From NCBI GenBank assembly GCA_022701845.1, contig JAKONS010000087.1, forward strand, positions 1 to 7,150: DNA of 7,150 nt, given 5' to 3'. Below the pieces are notes generated by a model. The model did no database searches. It saw only the letters and a program-made list of their open reading frames with translations, and had not been told where the DNA came from. The first letter of the stretch is position 1; each line of letters opens with the position of its first letter. Shown here piece by piece: positions 5,626-7,150 of the stretch. The DNA comes from Burkholderiaceae bacterium. GTDB lineage: Bacteria > Pseudomonadota > Gammaproteobacteria > Burkholderiales > Burkholderiaceae. Both the position numbers and the translations under genes were made by a program.

Positions 5626-6113
5626 TGGAAGCGATCCTCGCCATCGCGATCGGCGTCGTCGCCTCCACCGGCGTGTGGCTGCTCCTGCGTGGCCGCACTT
5701 TCCAGGTGGTGGTCGGCCTCGCGCTGCTGTCGTATGCGGTCAACCTGTTCATCTTCGCGACCGGGCGCCTGAGCGTCGACAAGGAACCGGTGCTGCTGGG
5801 GCCCCTGGGCGCCACGCTGCAGCATTACGACGACCCGCTGCCCCAGGCACTGGTGCTGACCGCCATCGTCATCGGATTCGCCATGACCGCCCTGCTGCTG
5901 GTGGTGACGATGGCCTTGCGCGGGCTGTCGGGCAACGACCATGTGGACGGCATCCATGCACCGCCCGGCCCGCGTGACGGCGCGGAACCGGCAACCGCCA
6001 ACGACAGCGCCGAAAACGTCGCGGCAGCCATGCGGGGAACCATCGACGTGCCGGTGCGCGATGCCGATGCGTCGGAAGAAGACCCACCGCGGCCTGCGGG
6101 AGCTGCCCGATGA
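5625..6113 (+). CDS. mrpC: Mrp-type cation/proton antiporter subunit C (MnhC/PhaC/ShaC), NuoK-like
   Basis: 162 residues. It is a small membrane subunit homologous to NuoK of complex I that helps connect the antiporter-like subunits A and D. Three membrane helices are apparent (about 3-21, 27-46, 74-97). The family signatures are GLALLSYAVNLFIF at 31-44 and the near-invariant DPLPQALVLTAIVIGFA at 70-86. The start is set by TGATG overlap with mrpA, and the stop overlaps the mrpD start (ATGA), so translation is coupled on both sides. The core ends near residue 100; the remaining 62 residues form a Pro/Ala-rich tail with 12 acidic and 5 Arg residues. Many MrpC proteins end at about 110-130 residues, so this tail is longer than usual. 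It is predicted to be disordered, and I cannot assign it a role. Confidence 0.94.
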   Translation: MEAILAIAIGVVASTGVWLLLRGRTFQVVVGLALLSYAVNLFIFATGRLSVDKEPVLLGPLGATLQHYDDPLPQALVLTAIVIGFAMTALLLVVTMALRGLSGNDHVDGIHAPPGPRDGAEPATANDSAENVAAAMRGTIDVPVRDADASEEDPPRPAGAAR

Positions 6114-7150
6114 CGTTCGCCTCCGGACTGCTGTCCACCGCAGACCATCTGGTCGTCGCGCCGATCCTGCTGCCGATGCTGGCCGCGGCGTTGATGCTGC
6201 TGGTCGGCTCGCAGCGCTTTCGCATACAGGCGGTGCTGGGTATCGTCTCGACGTCGCTCGGATTGCTGCTGTCGGTGCTGCTGCTGCTGCAGGTGAACCA
6301 GGGCGGCGCCGACGGCAGCGTGGCCGTCTATCTGGCCGGCAACTGGAAGGCGCCCTTCGGCATCGTGCTGGCGGCCGACCGGCTGTCGGCCTTCATGCTG
6401 GTGCTGGCGCATGCGGTGGCGCTGGGCGGGCTGGTGTTCTCGACCGCCCGCTGGCAGCGGGTGGGCGTGCATTTCCATCCGTTGTTCCAGTTGCAGGTGA
6501 TGGGACTGGCCGGTGCCTTTCTCACCGGCGACCTGTTCAACCTGTTCGTGTTCTTCGAGATCCTTCTGGCGGCGTCGTATGGACTGCTGCTGCACGGCTC
6601 CGGCGGCGCGCGGGTCCAGGCCGGCATGCACTACGTGGTGCTGAACCTGGCGGCCTCGTCGCTGTTTCTCGTCGGTGCCGCCCTGGTCTACGGCAGCACC
6701 GGCACCCTCAACATGGCCGACCTGGCCCAGCGCATTCCGCGGCTGTCGGCCGGGGACGCCAGCCTGGCGCGCGCAGGCGCGGCATTGCTGGCCGTCACCT
6801 TTCTCACCAAGGCCGCCGCCTGGCCGTTGAACTTCTGGCTGGTGCGCACCTACTCGGCCGCCACGCCGCCGTCGGCTGCGCTGTTCGCGGTGATGAGCAA
6901 GGTGGGCCTGTACACCCTGCTGCGTCTGGGCACCCTGTGCTACCCCGGCGCCGATGGCAACCTGGTGCTGCTCGGACTCGGCCTGGCCACCATCGCTTTC
7001 GGCATCGTGGGATTGCTGGCGTCGCAGCGGCTGGCCTATCTCGCCGGCTACGCACTGCTGGGGTCGTCGGGCACGGTGCTGTCGGCCATCGGCCTGGAGC
7101 GACCCGGCCTGACCGCCGCAGCCCTGTATTACCTGGCGAGCTCCACCCTC
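6110..7150 (+). CDS. mrpD: Mrp-type cation/proton antiporter subunit D (MnhD/PhaD/ShaD), 3' end beyond window
   Basis: An uninterrupted frame of 347 codons runs to the last base of the window; complete MrpD is usually about 490-560 residues, so roughly a third is missing. It is a second antiporter-like membrane subunit, homologous to NuoM/NuoN, forming one of the proton paths of the Mrp complex. Seen: many hydrophobic helices; FLTGDLFNLFVFFEILLAAS at 137-156 with the conserved Glu150 in the fifth helix; FLTKAAAWPLNFWLVRTYSA at 231-250 with Lys234 in the seventh; and Lys264 in ALFAVMSKVGLY. The last two motifs are the MrpD version of the NuoL/M/N pattern. The ATG at 6110 overlaps the mrpC stop as ATGA, and no separate ribosome-binding site is needed. 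mrpE, mrpF and mrpG are expected next but are not in view. Confidence 0.95.
   Translation, partial: MTFASGLLSTADHLVVAPILLPMLAAALMLLVGSQRFRIQAVLGIVSTSLGLLLSVLLLLQVNQGGADGSVAVYLAGNWKAPFGIVLAADRLSAFMLVLAHAVALGGLVFSTARWQRVGVHFHPLFQLQVMGLAGAFLTGDLFNLFVFFEILLAASYGLLLHGSGGARVQAGMHYVVLNLAASSLFLVGAALVYGSTGTLNMADLAQRIPRLSAGDASLARAGAALLAVTFLTKAAAWPLNFWLVRTYSAATPPSAALFAVMSKVGLYTLLRLGTLCYPGADGNLVLLGLGLATIAFGIVGLLASQRLAYLAGYALLGSSGTVLSAIGLERPGLTAAALYYLASSTL

Overview
High-GC, tightly packed bacterial chromosome. Nothing in the window looks mobile: no insertion sequence, integrase, tRNA or CRISPR array was seen. The first half is a housekeeping block of gammaproteobacterial type (ihfB, lapA, lapB, preceded by what is probably the last codons of rpsA). 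The gene order, the GC content and the group-2 style Mrp antiporter with fused A and B subunits suggest a member of the Xanthomonadales (Xanthomonadaceae or Rhodanobacteraceae). That placement is inference from gene content; no marker in the window settles it.

Layout, all on the + strand. 1-18: last five codons of an upstream gene, followed by a 17-bp intrinsic terminator (31-71). 124-441: ihfB, the beta subunit of the DNA-bending protein IHF. 474-773 and 763-1920: lapA and lapB, overlapping by 11 bases, two inner-membrane proteins that balance lipopolysaccharide synthesis. 1921-2055: a 135-base gap with inverted repeats just before the ribosome-binding site of the next gene. 2056-2436: a small exported helix-hairpin-helix protein of the ComEA type with an unusual Lys/Glu-rich C-terminal tail. 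2466-2499: a second strong terminator that isolates the housekeeping half from what follows.

The second half is the start of an Mrp (Mnh/Pha/Sha) multisubunit cation/proton antiporter operon. 2620-5625 encodes a 1001-residue MrpA whose C-terminus carries the MrpB domain. 5625-6113 encodes MrpC and 6110 onward encodes MrpD, which runs off the window after 347 residues. The junctions are TGATG and ATGA overlaps, so translation is almost certainly coupled and the subunits are made together. MrpE, F and G are expected just downstream. The ion-pathway glutamates and lysines are present in both MrpA and MrpD, so the complex looks functional.

I see no clearly new biological system here. The observations most worth a second look are the LEA-like 11-residue repeat tail on the exported helix-hairpin-helix protein, the long hydrophilic tails on MrpA and MrpC, an eight-T homopolymer early in lapA, and the mrpA start, which has no ribosome-binding site but is overlapped by a short upstream reading frame.
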